From assembly GCA_033239525.1 (NCBI GenBank), contig BSYO01000026.1, forward strand, positions 496,001-560,000: a stretch of DNA of 64,000 nucleotides, in the 5' to 3' direction. Origin of the DNA: Nepenthes gracilis. Lineage: Eukaryota > Streptophyta > Magnoliopsida > Caryophyllales > Nepenthaceae. The notes under the pieces were generated by a model, which had not been told where the DNA came from, ran no database searches, and worked only from the letters and a program-made list of their open reading frames with translations. Within the stretch, counting starts at the first letter, position 1. Each line of letters opens with the position of its first letter. Both the position numbers and the translations under genes were made by a program. Shown one piece after another: positions 23,501 through 35,068 of this stretch.

Positions 23501-25396
23501 CTGATAACAAACGAAGGCGAAGGAGGTAGAACTTGAACATGCGTCAAGCACAGATCTACAGGGATTAAGCACCATCCACGCAACCCCTATGCTTCAATGG
23601 TTCAGTTCAGATTTCAATATAGGATAAGTGACCAGTATCTGAATCTTAGTCTATTACTTTGCTAAACCAAAATAATTCATAGAAATTGGTGGTTCTATCA
23701 AACATCAAAAACAAGTGAGACCAAGGATGGAGGAATATCAAATCAAGGCCAAGGCCAAGGCCAAGGTAGAAAATTTAGCCCAAAAAGTTCAGACTCGACT
23801 TCCGCAAAACAATCCTTGGATTGCCGTCACCCTAGACAGGGTACACCATTCTGCTTGGCCAAGCCAAGCATTCAGCTTCAACTACTCGTTCCAGATGATT
23901 CCGACAACTCCGTGCAACCTTTCATGGTCCTACATTGCATGAGGCATGCCATCTTCAATTATTTATTTATCCTCTGAGTAATCTTATCTCCTTGGCTGAC
24001 ATCTTCCATAAAAGAACTGATGTCAAGGAAAGCAGCCACCTGCTAAAGTTGACCTGTCCAAAAACTAAATCACTCCCAACAATGCTGCAGCAGGCATCTG
24101 CTGTCACCTCCAGCAAGCAACTGCCATCATGTTAGGCGCCAACAGACACTTTGAACTTCCGAGAGTCAATGTGGAGAACAAGCAAAGATTTCCAGGAAAC
24201 TATAGTAGCCCTAGCTTAAGGAGTTTACGCACATGAGCAATCATTTACCTACGGGACCTCATCAGATGTTGTCCAAGATAGCCTATCAGAAGCACATTAG
24301 CTGTCACTAGGAGCAAAATACCACCTGCTGTTATCCCCTGTTAATACTGCAGCAGGTAAGCTGGGCTAGGGATGGAAAGCTGATCAAAGAAAACAAATAT
24401 TTACGTACCACCCCATATGCTTCAACTCTACTTGAGATTTGTCTCTTTGCAGCCAATGCATCTTTTAGAAGCCACAAAGTCTTCAGGCTGTGTTCACAAC
24501 CTGGACCTTTTCCCACATTACATTTGCTTTTACTCATCTCCCACACTTGGTGATTTAAGTGGGTTCCCTAGAGTAATCCCCAGGGCTTTCACTAACCTTT
24601 GTTTTTTTCTACTGCATGACAGGATCAATATGCATTCCTCGATTATGTCAAGGCTCTGTCCTGACATGGATTTCCACACCCAGATTCTAAATGCAACTGA
24701 AATATCCATAGATTACTCATTCTGGACATTTAAGCCCCCTTCCTTTTTTTTTTTTTTTGGTCTGTGGTACAGTTTTCTATGCTTTGATTTGGAACCTGAC
24801 CTTCTCTTTTACATAGATGATGGGTCATCACCTTGTTGTTGCTGGGCAAATGGTGAAACAGCAGCAACATTTCTAAGGCTTCATGAAGAAATGCCAGAGA
24901 CATCATTTGGAAGCTGTTGGTGGGGATTAGAGGGGATGGGCAGAGCTAAGGCCTGCAGAACCCCTTGCCTTCACCTGGATAAAATTTTGAAGAAGCATGG
25001 CAGAATTACTGTGAAAAACTATGGATCCATACACGATTCTTTGTGCCAAGATCTCCACCTTTCTGTTGGTTCAGACTGCATCCTCAGCACTTTGGATGAG
25101 AATGTTCTCAAGTTTATAATCCTCAATGCTTGTTCTAGTATCAATCTGGTGAGTTTGTTGTCAATGACAGTATATCTTTTTAAGAGTCCCTAGCTTTTTC
25201 TCCAAAATTGTAAATAATCTGCTTCCTTTGACAGTGTGTGGTTGGTCATGTGATGCATTCCGACGCTGTTCTTGAAATAGAGAAGTATCTCATCAAGGAG
25301 CAGATGAAAATGAATGCGATGACAAATATCTGGGTTAGGGAAGTTCATCAAGTGAATCCTCTTGCTGAAGCAAGGAGCATACTCCAATACTTCTGA
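14554..25396 (+). CDS. CTC1: CST complex subunit CTC1, partial (3' exons)
   Basis: CTC1 binds STN1 and TEN1 to form the CST complex, which protects telomere ends and supports fill-in synthesis. Nine exons are inferred: 14554-14658, 16026-16301, 16488-16946, 17069-17704, 17793-17884, 17971-18175, 18287-18401, 24817-25148 and 25235-25396 (TGA 25394-25396). All junctions are GT-AG and the phases agree, giving about 793 codons with no stop. Recognisable blocks include [59 protein letters not shown] and [10 protein letters not shown]. The seventh and eighth exons join an OB-fold core (FVL + [12 protein letters not shown]), and the C-terminus ends [13 protein letters not shown]. Plant CTC1 is usually about 1,200-1,300 residues, so the N-terminal third lies outside the recognisable exons, probably upstream of the window. 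The 18402-24816 intron holds an LTR element. The identity is from remembered family blocks, not a search. Confidence 0.85.
19082..19572 (+). repeat. Left LTR of the intronic element
   Basis: The LTR begins tgttatgaactcagcgatac and ends near gagtacgtatta. It matches 22272-22775 along its length, including ccgcctNttaaatttagag and gcaatctccacactt. A CT-rich leader occupies 19356-19500. The following bases (aatggtgttttcattgag) are the likely primer-binding region, but the tRNA was not identified. Confidence 0.8.
19609..20169 (+). pseudogene. gag-like open frame of the intronic LTR element
   Basis: About 186 codons open with [19 protein letters not shown] and a long hydrophilic helix (roughly residues 1-70, with [20 protein letters not shown]), the usual look of the N-terminal part of a chromovirus gag. 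The rest is Pro/Ser/Leu-rich and shows no capsid core motif. I treat it as a truncated or decayed gag. A longer frame uses an ATG at 19558 inside the LTR, which is less likely to be the start. Confidence 0.45.
20253..21594 (+). other. Short open segments of unknown origin inside the intronic element
   Basis: Four open plus-strand segments lie here: 20253-20699 (148 aa), 20716-20913 (acidic start, [20 protein letters not shown]), 21001-21210 and 21217-21594. The last has a hydrophilic N-terminal helix ([16 protein letters not shown]), a CRSCPC-like cluster (RCGSCPC) and a hydrophobic stretch [17 protein letters not shown] that could span a membrane. None shows a retroelement motif that I recognise. 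They could be captured host-gene pieces, or gag/pol spacer decayed beyond recognition. No function is assigned. Confidence 0.35.
22272..22775 (+). repeat. Right LTR of the intronic element
   Basis: The LTR begins tgttaagaactcaacgatat just after a purine-rich tract (gaaggagacggtaa) and ends near gagcacgaatca. It differs from the left LTR by a modest number of substitutions and small indels. Its CT-rich leader is at 22550-22690. Confidence 0.8.
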
Positions 25397-26345
25397 TCAG
25401 GTAATTGCTATAAAGATCTAGCATGTATGTATGTTTTGGGGCATCATACCTGGGGTTTCTGTCTTCTCCATTAAATGGCGACATGCTTGCTTGGCGTTGC
25501 AGCATCTTTTCTTCTCTATTTGAACAGAAACCATGATCCATTGTTTGAATACATCAAGTTACAACCAGTAAATATGAAGCTTTCTTGGTTATGATCAGCT
25601 CAATCCTACATTTTTATGCAATAATGGCTTGCAACATTTTTATGCAATAACGGCTCAAGCTTTTTTTTTTTTTATCTGTATTAGCCTGAAGAGCCCATGT
25701 TGGTTCGGTTCAGTTATGATAGCCCTTTAGGCAGCCTAGACACATGGGCAGTAATTATGCTTTATAGAAATATGCAATTTCAAATATTTGGGCTCATTTT
25801 CATATTCATTAGGAGTGAAGGTCACCCACTTACACAATCTCCCCCCCGCCCAATATGCATGCTTTCTTTCTGATTTCTGTGATCCATGCATATTTGAAGC
25901 TAAATTTATCACTCAGAATTGAGGTTTTTCTTCAGATAGACCCAGCAAGAGAACAATCTCTGTTCTGTTCTGTGTCGGGCATGCCTATGACCAGAATGGA
26001 GTCAAGGTGGCCTCTCTGTCATCGCAGATATGTCACTTAGCTTCCACCTCTAACCGACCATCAAAGATTCAAATCTCTTCCCGAAGAAAAAGGAAAGGTA
26101 ATTTCTTTACTGTAATTTTCTTTCCTATACCAAAGGAATTGTACTTTCTGAGTATAAGATGCTTTGGAGCTCAACCTGATTTGAGTCAGTTCATCAAAAG
26201 TGAATGCATGTAGCTAAGTAGAAAGCAGTTTGCTGTGGGCAATCAAGCAAGCAGGCCTTTGCAGAAATCAGGGTTGATTGCCTTCAAAATTCTGCAGTGA
26301 TTGAATCGTGTGAATCATATTGTATGTAATCTCACCAACAGAGTG
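25397..26345 (+). other. CTC1 3' untranslated and downstream region
   Basis: The stop codon is followed by tcag and gtaattgc, which looks like a splice donor, and a pyrimidine tract ending cttcag at about 25934 could be an acceptor, so the 3' UTR may be spliced. Sequences such as ttgtatgtaatc near 26320 could mark the transcript end. No further open frame is convincing. A T-run lies at 25662-25674. Confidence 0.35.
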
Positions 26346-29300
26346 AGTTTTTATTATCTCTCTTAGGGGTTTTTTTGGCATGGTTTGTTTTGAATTCATT
26401 GGCATTGAGGAGATTTTATGTAATTAAATTTCTGGTATTTGAATTCCATGGAAGCAATAACATTTTTTCCCCCAGGAATTTAGATAAATTCTTGCATTGT
26501 TCTCTGGAATGTCTCTCTTTCCCTTTAATTGGTGAAATGCAGCCTCAAGACATCATTTTTTTTTTTTTACAAGGCTAATAACCAGCAACTTAGAAGGGGT
26601 GAGACTCGAATTTACGTCAAGCAGCATCTACCGGGATCAAGCGTCAATTGCGGTACGTTTAGATTGACAAGTATCAATTTTTCTATTAAATCATGGCTCA
26701 GCTGAATTTTATTTTCGTTAACTTTACCTTGGGTAAAAAATTGGCTAGTTTGAACTTCATGGCTTTGTTCATTGCTCTGTTGGGCAGGTTGGAACTCAAT
26801 ATTAAGTTGTTTGTCGGTATCAATTCATATGCAAACTAAAATCATTAACAAATCTATATAATAATTAGGATTTGGTCGAATCGGGATTGATGGAATCCCC
26901 TGCTATATACAGATGTTGGTACATCTTCAAAAGATTTTGGAGGCATTTTTCATGGCCTACTTTTGATACCAGCAGAATGTAGTCATGGGGGAAAAAAACT
27001 AATGTAATCTCGAGGCATGCCGGTTATTTGATACTATAAATAAATCTTAATTCTTACCTAAAATCACAGTGTAACATAGGGTTGTGTTAATTGAGGAAAA
27101 AAATTAGATTCCTTTATATGATATTATGGCATTGGATACATCTTTATTAATATAAGATCCTTCCATATATTAGATAATAGCACACGTAATATTATGATTA
27201 TATGACCGGCTAAACCAATATAGTAAGGTAAAAATATATAAATGAGCCTAATATATTTGAATGCCAATTTCATTCAGGCGTTTGATGAACCGTGAAAAAG
27301 TTTGACCTAAATCATTAAGATGATGTCTTATGCATCATACGATGTTAGGGGGCAACAAAAAATTTACCGAAATCTCTGTTATGCTCCAAGCACTATGCCT
27401 TTACACAAACTCAAAGTGATAAAAATATTGTAGCATCAATAAACTTGTTAGTGGTAGGAATAATTATCTGAATGTGGCCAAAAGGTGGGCCGATGTGGTC
27501 GGTAGGTCATGATTTCCTAGGAGCATGATGCACCATAGAAGATATCTGGAGGGATACAATATCCTCACTCAGGCCTGCACTGTCCTACCCGTAAGAGCGT
27601 GGGGGCTTTTTTCTACTGTGTTAGATTGTTGGGTCAAAAAATCCTTCCTTTTTTCATATAGGAAGTTTCATATGAATGTGACACCATTATGGCTTATAGT
27701 GTTTCCACCCGTTGCTAATCATCGGACGACACGACAATCATTGTTGTTCACCTGTCGGTGTATGATGCATTGAGCCTCTTTATTAGTCATCGGCCATCGA
27801 CATCCTCGACCTTGTTGCCAATTATCGAGCGGTTATATCTCTAGCTGCTACCATCGTTTGCTAATTGATACACATTAACTTAGGCCTATCATCCATAGAC
27901 GCCTAGACCATTGCGGCCTATCATTTGTCAGTGACGTCCTTGCCTCCAACACCCATCACCGGTTGACGATGTCTCAAGTCACCCTGGCCCTATCACACTA
28001 GTTGTCAATGACAATTGCTAATCAACGATAACTCTAACCATGTTGTCACAAGTGATGGCATTCCTGTCCTCATAATTGAAATGAAACATGAACATATTAA
28101 ATTTTAATTGTTACGTAATTGAATGTTTTTTAACTGCAAAAATTACAGTTGTCCTGAAAATGTAACGACAACCAGTAATGATGGATATCAAATGCCATTG
28201 ATTTATTTGATATCTATATTTTTTACACGGTAACCGTTAAAAAATGTTTTAATAAAACTATTTTTTGAAAAAATTTATTTATGCTGTAAAAAAATATTTT
28301 TTATTTGCTAAATATTCTTTTTTAATTTTTGACAAAGAAAGTGAACCGAAAATCGATGCAGGCTCGAACAAAGAGGAATAAGGCGCGCGCACGCTCGTCT
28401 TGTCTCCTCTCACAAATTATTCGGCCCAAAGTAATAATTGTCTGCATGTGACCAACTGGTACCGTCCGTACTACTCAGAAGTAAATCAAATTATCATATT
28501 TTACCATAACACTAATCTTTAATAAATTATAACATTGATAATTTATTTACCATATAACATTCACAATTTATGAAATGTATAACATAGCCTATGAAAACTT
28601 ATAGTGTTTAAATCCGAGTGAATTCCTTATATATAATATAATAAATAAGCTCAAGAAAATTCTTATAATATAAAAATATATATATTTGAGTTTAACTTAT
28701 TATTTAATTTGTTGATGTATTATAAATTGAGTTTAATTTCGATGTCAAACTTGACTTCTTTGTACATAAATAAGTATAGAGTCTAGATGAGTTTAGCTTT
28801 TTTGTCTGAATAAATTTATGATCCAATCAAGTCTAAACTTTCAAATAAAATTATTAGAAAGATTATAAATAAGCCTTTCCATAAACTTATAATAAATTTA
28901 TTATTTTTTAAAATAAATATATTCATAAGCTATGTAAAGGAATTAAATGTCACTTAGTTTATTTCAAGGAATTTAAAACTAAAGTTATATATCATCTGTC
29001 TTGATTATTTTTTGAAATAATTGAACTCCAACCGTCCAAAAGAACTCCGGATATCTATCTTTTTAAGAGATGATTTGATTTTATCTTTTTTAATTATAAT
29101 TATTCTATCAATATATTTAAAATAAAATATAATTAATATTAATTGATTATTATTAAAGAAAAGTTAAATTTATCTTATTTTTAGATAAGTAGGCTGCCAA
29201 CTGTACATTGAAAAAATATTACTATTCTATTAAATATTTCAAACTGCAAAACAGACTCGAAAAAAAATAACTCTTTTCCTAAATTTTTGGTCTTAATTAC

Positions 29301-29630
29301 TACAATAATAGATTCTTCCCAATTTCCTCTTACTAATGGGTTTCTCTTTTTCTTAATAGTCTAATTAAAAAAAAAATAAAAATAAATAAAATATATTCTT
29401 TTTATATTTGAATTTCATATGTATAATAAAATATAACAAAAATGTGTAACAAAACGTAAATTTTCGTTTATTTCTTTATTATTTATTTATTTATTTCCGA
29501 ACTTTCCTCTTGATAGGAGTATGAATTCGATCCAAGGCTAAACTTTTGCCATTGAAAAGCCTCTGCAAACAAAGTCATCCTCCCTCCGCCACGAAATCTT
29601 CCTGTTTCCAAACCCATACAAAATATAGCA
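26346..29630. other. Intergenic, AT-rich, no gene seen
   Basis: No exon, terminal repeat or element domain is supportable. A stretch at 26590-26660 (cttagaaggggtgagactcgaatttacgtcaagc and on) resembles 23500-23580 inside the CTC1 intron and may be a dispersed repeat. The segment 27700-28060 is richer in G and C, with recurring words such as atcggNNatcg. The rest, especially 28480-29500, is strongly AT-rich. Confidence 0.4.
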
Positions 29631-30050
29631 ATGTCAGTGCCATTCACATGGCAGCAACCACCACCGGCGCCCCTGCCACCTCCAACGACGGCGGTGCAGC
29701 AGACTTACACGTCCCATTCGGCCGCTCATGGATCTATCGGGCCGGTCATAGGGGTGATGGCGGTGTTGGTAGTGCTATGCTTGGTGGCAGTTATGATCGG
29801 ACGGCTTTGCTCGGGTAGTGGAATCGGTGGTAGTGGGCATGGAGAATATGATATGGAAAAATGGGTGGAAATTAACTGCTCTTCTTGTGTTGATGGCAGG
29901 ATCAATGTTGCCTTACCATCAAGTACTAATACCCCTCCTGCCGCCGCATCCGCCGCCGCTGCTGGTGTCTCTGTTGCAACATCAACTTCCAGCAGCCAAA
30001 GCCCTAAGCAAACTAATGAGGCAGATCGATCTGATCAAAACCACAACTGA
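29631..30050 (+). CDS. Small single-pass membrane protein, plant-specific, function unknown
   Basis: This is a single-exon frame of 139 codons. Residues 1-35 are Pro-rich (QQPPPAPLPPPTT). Residues about 36-63 form one hydrophobic helix (GPVIGVMAVLVVLCLVAVMIG), followed by RLCSGSGIGG and then a conserved-looking block, GHGEYDMEKWVEINCSSCVDG. The tail is Ala/Ser/Thr-rich and low-complexity. I recall plant proteins with the same order: Pro-rich start, one membrane span, RLCSG, then W(V/I)E..CSSCIDG. They are annotated only as transmembrane proteins. The start is the first ATG of the frame. Intergenic DNA lies on both sides. The overlapping frames at 29546 and 29818 are shadows. Confidence 0.72.
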   Translation: MSVPFTWQQPPPAPLPPPTTAVQQTYTSHSAAHGSIGPVIGVMAVLVVLCLVAVMIGRLCSGSGIGGSGHGEYDMEKWVEINCSSCVDGRINVALPSSTNTPPAAASAAAAGVSVATSTSSSQSPKQTNEADRSDQNHN

Positions 30051-33000
30051 ATGTTGCCTCTTTAACGTGGATTTTAGTTTAAATTGAATGCTGACTGCGT
30101 GATTTTTTCCCATTTGCAAAAATTGGTCCTTTTTTTTTTTTTTCTCTGGTTTTTAGTCCTCATTGGGGGTTTATGTGCTCTGAAAATTTGATCACAATTC
30201 AGGGTCAGTGTTGCCATTATGGCTTTTCTTTGTAAGCTGCTGCTGATTTTATGCTTAGTGTTGCTTACTGAGTTTATTTCGTTTCATCTTCCTTCTTTCC
30301 TGTAAAAGCTGTGATGTGGTGTTATCTAGGACTGTAAAGGATTACTATAAAACAATATTATCAACTTCTTTTTTTACTTTTTTAAACTTTTTATTAGCAA
30401 TTTTATATTAGTACTGATTTTACTTATGCAAAATCAAATCTTTCATAGTCATTGTTGGCTTATTAAAATATCAAATATTGAATTGAAACATCAAGAATCT
30501 TTTAAAAGTTATAAACAATCTAATAAGGGTTATTTATTAACATCAGTGATCTCACCGAATCAATTCGTGTTTTTTTTGTAGGTTGTCTTTCACATATGGT
30601 ATGAAACTACTACTATAATGTTATACCTTTTTTCATATAGAATGAATGCTATTTCTCTAAAATAATAATATATAAATTTTAGTTCAGACATTCCTAATAT
30701 TTAACCTGAACTTCTTACGTTTCAGATTTGACTCTTAGACGGGTAGAATAGATGGTAAGAAAATCTATATCGGTCACAAAAATTAAAAAAATATGGTGAG
30801 AACATCTTAATTATTTATCGAGGTGAAATTTGTTTTAAATTTATCTCATACTTATTTTAAGATTATCCTATATTTAAAAGTTGCTCAACTCTGCATGCTT
30901 CCTAGCATCAGATACAATTGTCCGTGTGAGAGGACAAATCTCAAGCTAGCCAACCGTATATTTTTATGATTTATGTATTCAATGTAGTATAATTATGTGT
31001 TTACTCATACTACCACGTACATTAGAAAAGACCCCTGAAGATAGTGGGGTTGAGTGCTTAGCTGACTTGTAGGCCCAAATTTTCCTCGACCTACAGCACC
31101 CTATGATATATGGGCAGTAGATTTGGAGAGTTGCAAAGGTGGCAGGAGTTTGTAGGGGTCGTTCTTCTTTTCTTCCTCTGTTTATTACTGAGAAAGTCTA
31201 TTTTTTAAGGTAAGTCAGAAGAACACTTTAAACTTAGGAGGAACTTGCACCTTTCAGATGTTGCTCCATCGTCGAGTTCTGGCTTCACTTTCCTTGGCGA
31301 AGTTCATAGGCCTCGTTGGGGTCTACTTTCTTTAGGCGTTGTCCCAACCAATTTTGTCCCCCAACATAGAAAGGCTTGAGATGTGGATGGCTCTCTGTAG
31401 AAGGCACTCCTCAAAATTCAGCTTCCCTTCAATTTTCTCCCAATCCTAGTTGCCCTCAAGGTGGAGAAAATAAAAAAACACAGATCATATTCCTCCTCAT
31501 TGATGGATCCTCGAGCTTTGTTGTAATGATCCAAACTCGGCCTACAATTGCACGCCCAAACCATTGTGCTAAAGATCCAAAAATCTCATGATATAATATC
31601 ATGAATGTCAGGGTCTGGTTTTCATAGCCTTAATCATTTAAATTACAATGTTACAAAACTGATGATACATAATAATATATGGCAACTCTTACTTAAAAAT
31701 AATAATTCTTTTATTATAATAGACTTATATCTCACAAGTACAATATTAAAAAGAGCTTACAATATTTTACTATAGTCTTATAGATTTATGTTGCATACAC
31801 TCGATTTAAAGTAATCAAATAATATCATAACAGCATTTAAATCACCTCAACTACATGACCTTATTATCGCTTGTGCGGTAACTTGTACTATTATGAAAGA
31901 ACACAAGAAGATAAAAGTAAGTTATATATTTAATAAGTAATTTCCAATAGAGTGGGCAATTTCCTATATGTGAAGATGGGATTCTTTTTTAATCTATTAA
32001 TGCAATAAAATCTAGGAATGTAATAATAATACAAATCAATAAAATTAAAGGCACTCAAATAAGAATTAACAATATAAGGAATCAATATTCCTAGTTTCAA
32101 AAGCATACTGACTCCAAGGTATCACATTGGCCAAACCGATTCAATGATCTCAATAAATTTACGACAACCCAGGCTCATCGATGCCATACTAAATTGAACT
32201 ATGTCAAATAAACAATCTCAACAAGAAGGATTTCAATAGGGCCATGGCAACTCGGACTCGTCCACCCATGCTAACAAACTCAATGTGAAGAATATCTGAT
32301 GACCAAATTTTTCTCCATAGAAACCTATGACTGATGTATTAATGTCCATATTAATAACATAGGATGATAATCAATAATATTTTTATTAAATTATAAGGAT
32401 AACAAAACCTACTGTATAGACCTCAAAATTTCATTATTTAACAAAACATATTAAGACCAACTACAATTTTATGAAAAATTATTATAGAAAATAGATGTTT
32501 ACATGATATATATCTACACATAAAATAATTATTGATCCCCTTATAATGTATGTCAAGTTAGAAAGGGTTATTGTAGACTTGATGATTATTGATAAGTATA
32601 GACCATAAACGGAAGTACTTATAGCAAACAAATCATATACATATTTATAGTTTATTTGTATGGACTATGCTATGCTCATCAAGTTATAGCACATGCATGT
32701 TCTTGGCAACCATACGGATGTTTTGGATTTTAAGGAGCAGATCTATCCTTGAGGAAGATAGCTGAGAGGATCCCTGGCTAGCTAGCTAAATCAATACCCT
32801 TACTAGCCAATGAACTTGACGTATCTCGTCTTATTTCATTAGCCTGTGCCTCTTGGGGAAGAGAACGTAAATCGCTTTAAAAGGAGCCCCAAATGGGTAA
32901 TTAAACAGAAATACATATGTAGAAATCAGTGTTGACAGCATTTTCCCATGGGGTACCGTGAGGGTGAACTCGGAAGATGGATGTTTGGATTCTCATGTCT

Positions 33001-34619
33001 CTACAGGAAGGTTAATTTGACTAATGCCGAATTAAAGTAATTTCTTGGGCACTCAAGAATGCATAACCTAAATATCTTTATGGAATTATATTTGAATCAG
33101 ACTAATTGTTTGCTATTATAAAAATATATAATACTAATTGTTATGTAAGACTTGAATAGAATTTTTCTAATTACTTTTTAAGAAATATTTAAGAAATACT
33201 CATAAAAAAGATGACAGATCAACCGACACTAGAACAAGAGTTCCAAGAGTAGCTCTATCCACCCTTGGATATCACAACAATTACTGCAGATGAGGCTCTT
33301 ATATTTTCTTTGATGTTTGAGCTTTGGGAGCTTATGGGCGAATTGGGAAAGTGACCTAACTCTGTTGGTACTGAGAAGTGCTTTTTTGAGTATCAAACTA
33401 TGATAAATGCCTGTGGTCGGCGTCGGCCATCTCTGAGCCGGCCATATGCGGGACCAGTCGGTCAGGTATATTGCTGACCAGCAAGATCAATCCCCTAGAT
33501 CTGCATCAAAAACTAGTGGGCCATCTGATGTTCCCTTCCAAACCATTTTGCATGGCTGTCGTTGGCCCCATGACTGGGGACCTTCAATGGTCACTCCTAA
33601 TATGATGACCAGTCAATCGGTGTTGGCCGGCAAACGGATAGGGTGCCAATGGTGTTAATTATTAGGGTTTGAAGCACATATGCTATAGGCACAGTGCAAC
33701 AAATTATATATTTTTCGTCAATTGCCTTGCCGGTCATCAAATTTTATGTATAAGATACTAAATAATAATATGTAACAAGTCATGCAAATTGTTCAATAAC
33801 ATATAATGTGAAAAATATTTTTTAATCAAGGAAAAAATATAAATATAATGTGGCAACCTCCGAGTAATATTTACTAAGAATATTAAAGATATTTCATAAT
33901 TTAAAATGTTTTATCAAAAATTATTATAGATCCACTAAAAATATTTTTTGTTCAACATTTTCTTTACCCATTTGGTGTTTAAGTACAACTAACTCCATAT
34001 TGGGATAGAAAATATGAGTCAGTATAGTTTTTATAATCATTATTATAATTTACATTGACTCAGTAAACTTAAAACTTAACGTAATATGAAGTGTTAAGTC
34101 AACATTTTATCATTTCCAATATTTTAATCATATGGGCTTAAAATCCACATATTTTTAATGTTGCCAACATCATATCTTTTGCTAGTCATTTTTAATTAAA
34201 TATTTATCTATTTTAACTTGATTTTATTAAAGTTAATATAATCGTATAATTTACATATACATAATATCATATGACTATGTTTTAGTCATACACACCCAAA
34301 TTCGTTATCATACACTTGATTATATGTTTTTGATAAAGTTATAATAAATTTATATAATAAATTTCTCAATCAATTTACTTCTCTTTATTAGCATATTAAT
34401 TCAATGAAAATAATTTCTATGGTAGACTTGATGTGCAAATTTATTTTTTAAAACCACAAGAAATATCACTCTCACCATACACAAAATCCACCCGTTTGAT
34501 AATATGTAATATTTTCTATTAGTTATTTACTATAAATATATGTCATCATCAAATTGAATGAAATTCATAATAACTAGTACAACTTAATTTTTTTTAAAAA
34601 AAACTTTATACATGTATTC
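30051..34619. other. Intergenic, no gene seen
   Basis: The first about 300 bases are probably the 3' UTR of the small membrane-protein gene. Beyond that the sequence is AT-rich, with scattered short open frames (31376-31591, 33446-33658) that carry no recognisable motif. The segment 33220-33660 is less AT-rich and could be an eroded element, but I could not classify it. Confidence 0.4.
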
Positions 34620-34741
34620 TGTTGTGTCTCATATCAAAAAAACAATTTCACAAAGGCTATCTTATAGATTAGGGGGATTCTCCTCCCTTAAGGTGTACTT
34701 TTTGGGGGAGGTTCGGACCTCAATGAATTGTGCTCGTAATA
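34620..34741 (+). repeat. Left LTR of the TRIM
   Basis: The repeat begins tgttgtgtctcatatc and shares cNcaaNggctNtctta, gggggattctcctc and tgNgctcgtaaNa with the right copy. Its last bases read taata where the right copy has caaca, consistent with loss of the canonical CA end by mutation. Confidence 0.75.
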
Positions 34742-34942
34742 GTGGTACTTTTGTTGAGGCTGACTCCAACCTAAAGAGAGTTATCTGCGAAGGATTCTGA
34801 CTAAAAAGGGTTACATACGAATGGGTTGACTTGTTACTAGTGCGTCAGGGTGGACTAAAGTATCACAGATTAAAAATCGTCGAGTGAAGTACAGTAGAGT
34901 ATAGCCACCGAAGTTTGCGGGTATCAAAGGAAGAAAAAATAT

Positions 34943-35063
34943 TGTAAGTTTCACATCGGAGAGACAATTCTATAAGGGTTGTCTTAGAAATTGGGGGAAT
35001 TCTCCTCTCTCAGAGTACTCCTTTTGGGAGAGATTCGAATTCTAACGGCTTGTACTCGCAACA
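34943..35063 (+). repeat. Right LTR of the TRIM
   Basis: The repeat begins tgtaagtttcacatcggag and ends ...tactcgcaaca, giving canonical TG...CA ends. It is preceded by the purine-rich tract and followed by the tattc target duplication. Confidence 0.8.
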
Positions 35064-35068
35064 TATTC

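Larger units (their letters stand above)
34620..35063 (+). mobile_element. TRIM (terminal-repeat retrotransposon in miniature), complete, with 5 bp target duplication
   Basis: Two LTR-like direct repeats of about 121 bp (34620-34741 and 34943-35063) flank about 200 bp of non-coding sequence. The interior begins gtggtacttttg (a degenerate tRNA-Met-type binding site, TGGTA...) and ends with a purine tract (aaaggaagaaaaaat) directly before the right LTR. The flanking five bases are identical, tattc at 34615-34619 and tattc at 35064-35068, which is a perfect target-site duplication. No 5S rRNA-like segment is present, so it is not Cassandra. The repeats differ by perhaps a quarter of positions, so the insertion is not recent. 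Confidence 0.82.

Noticed and set aside
33446..33658. 70-codon frame with CxW/CQWC end
   Set aside because: No family resemblance, and the surrounding sequence looks like an eroded repeat.
30051..34619. CRISPR-like or regularly spaced repeats
   Set aside because: None seen here or elsewhere in the window. The repeats present are tandem or dispersed without regular unique spacers, and the DNA is plant nuclear.
34620..35063. Cassandra-type TRIM
   Set aside because: The LTR lacks the 5S rRNA-like segment that defines Cassandra.
34943..35063. tRNA-like gattcgaattc string
   Set aside because: No cloverleaf could be formed around it; it is part of the TRIM LTR.
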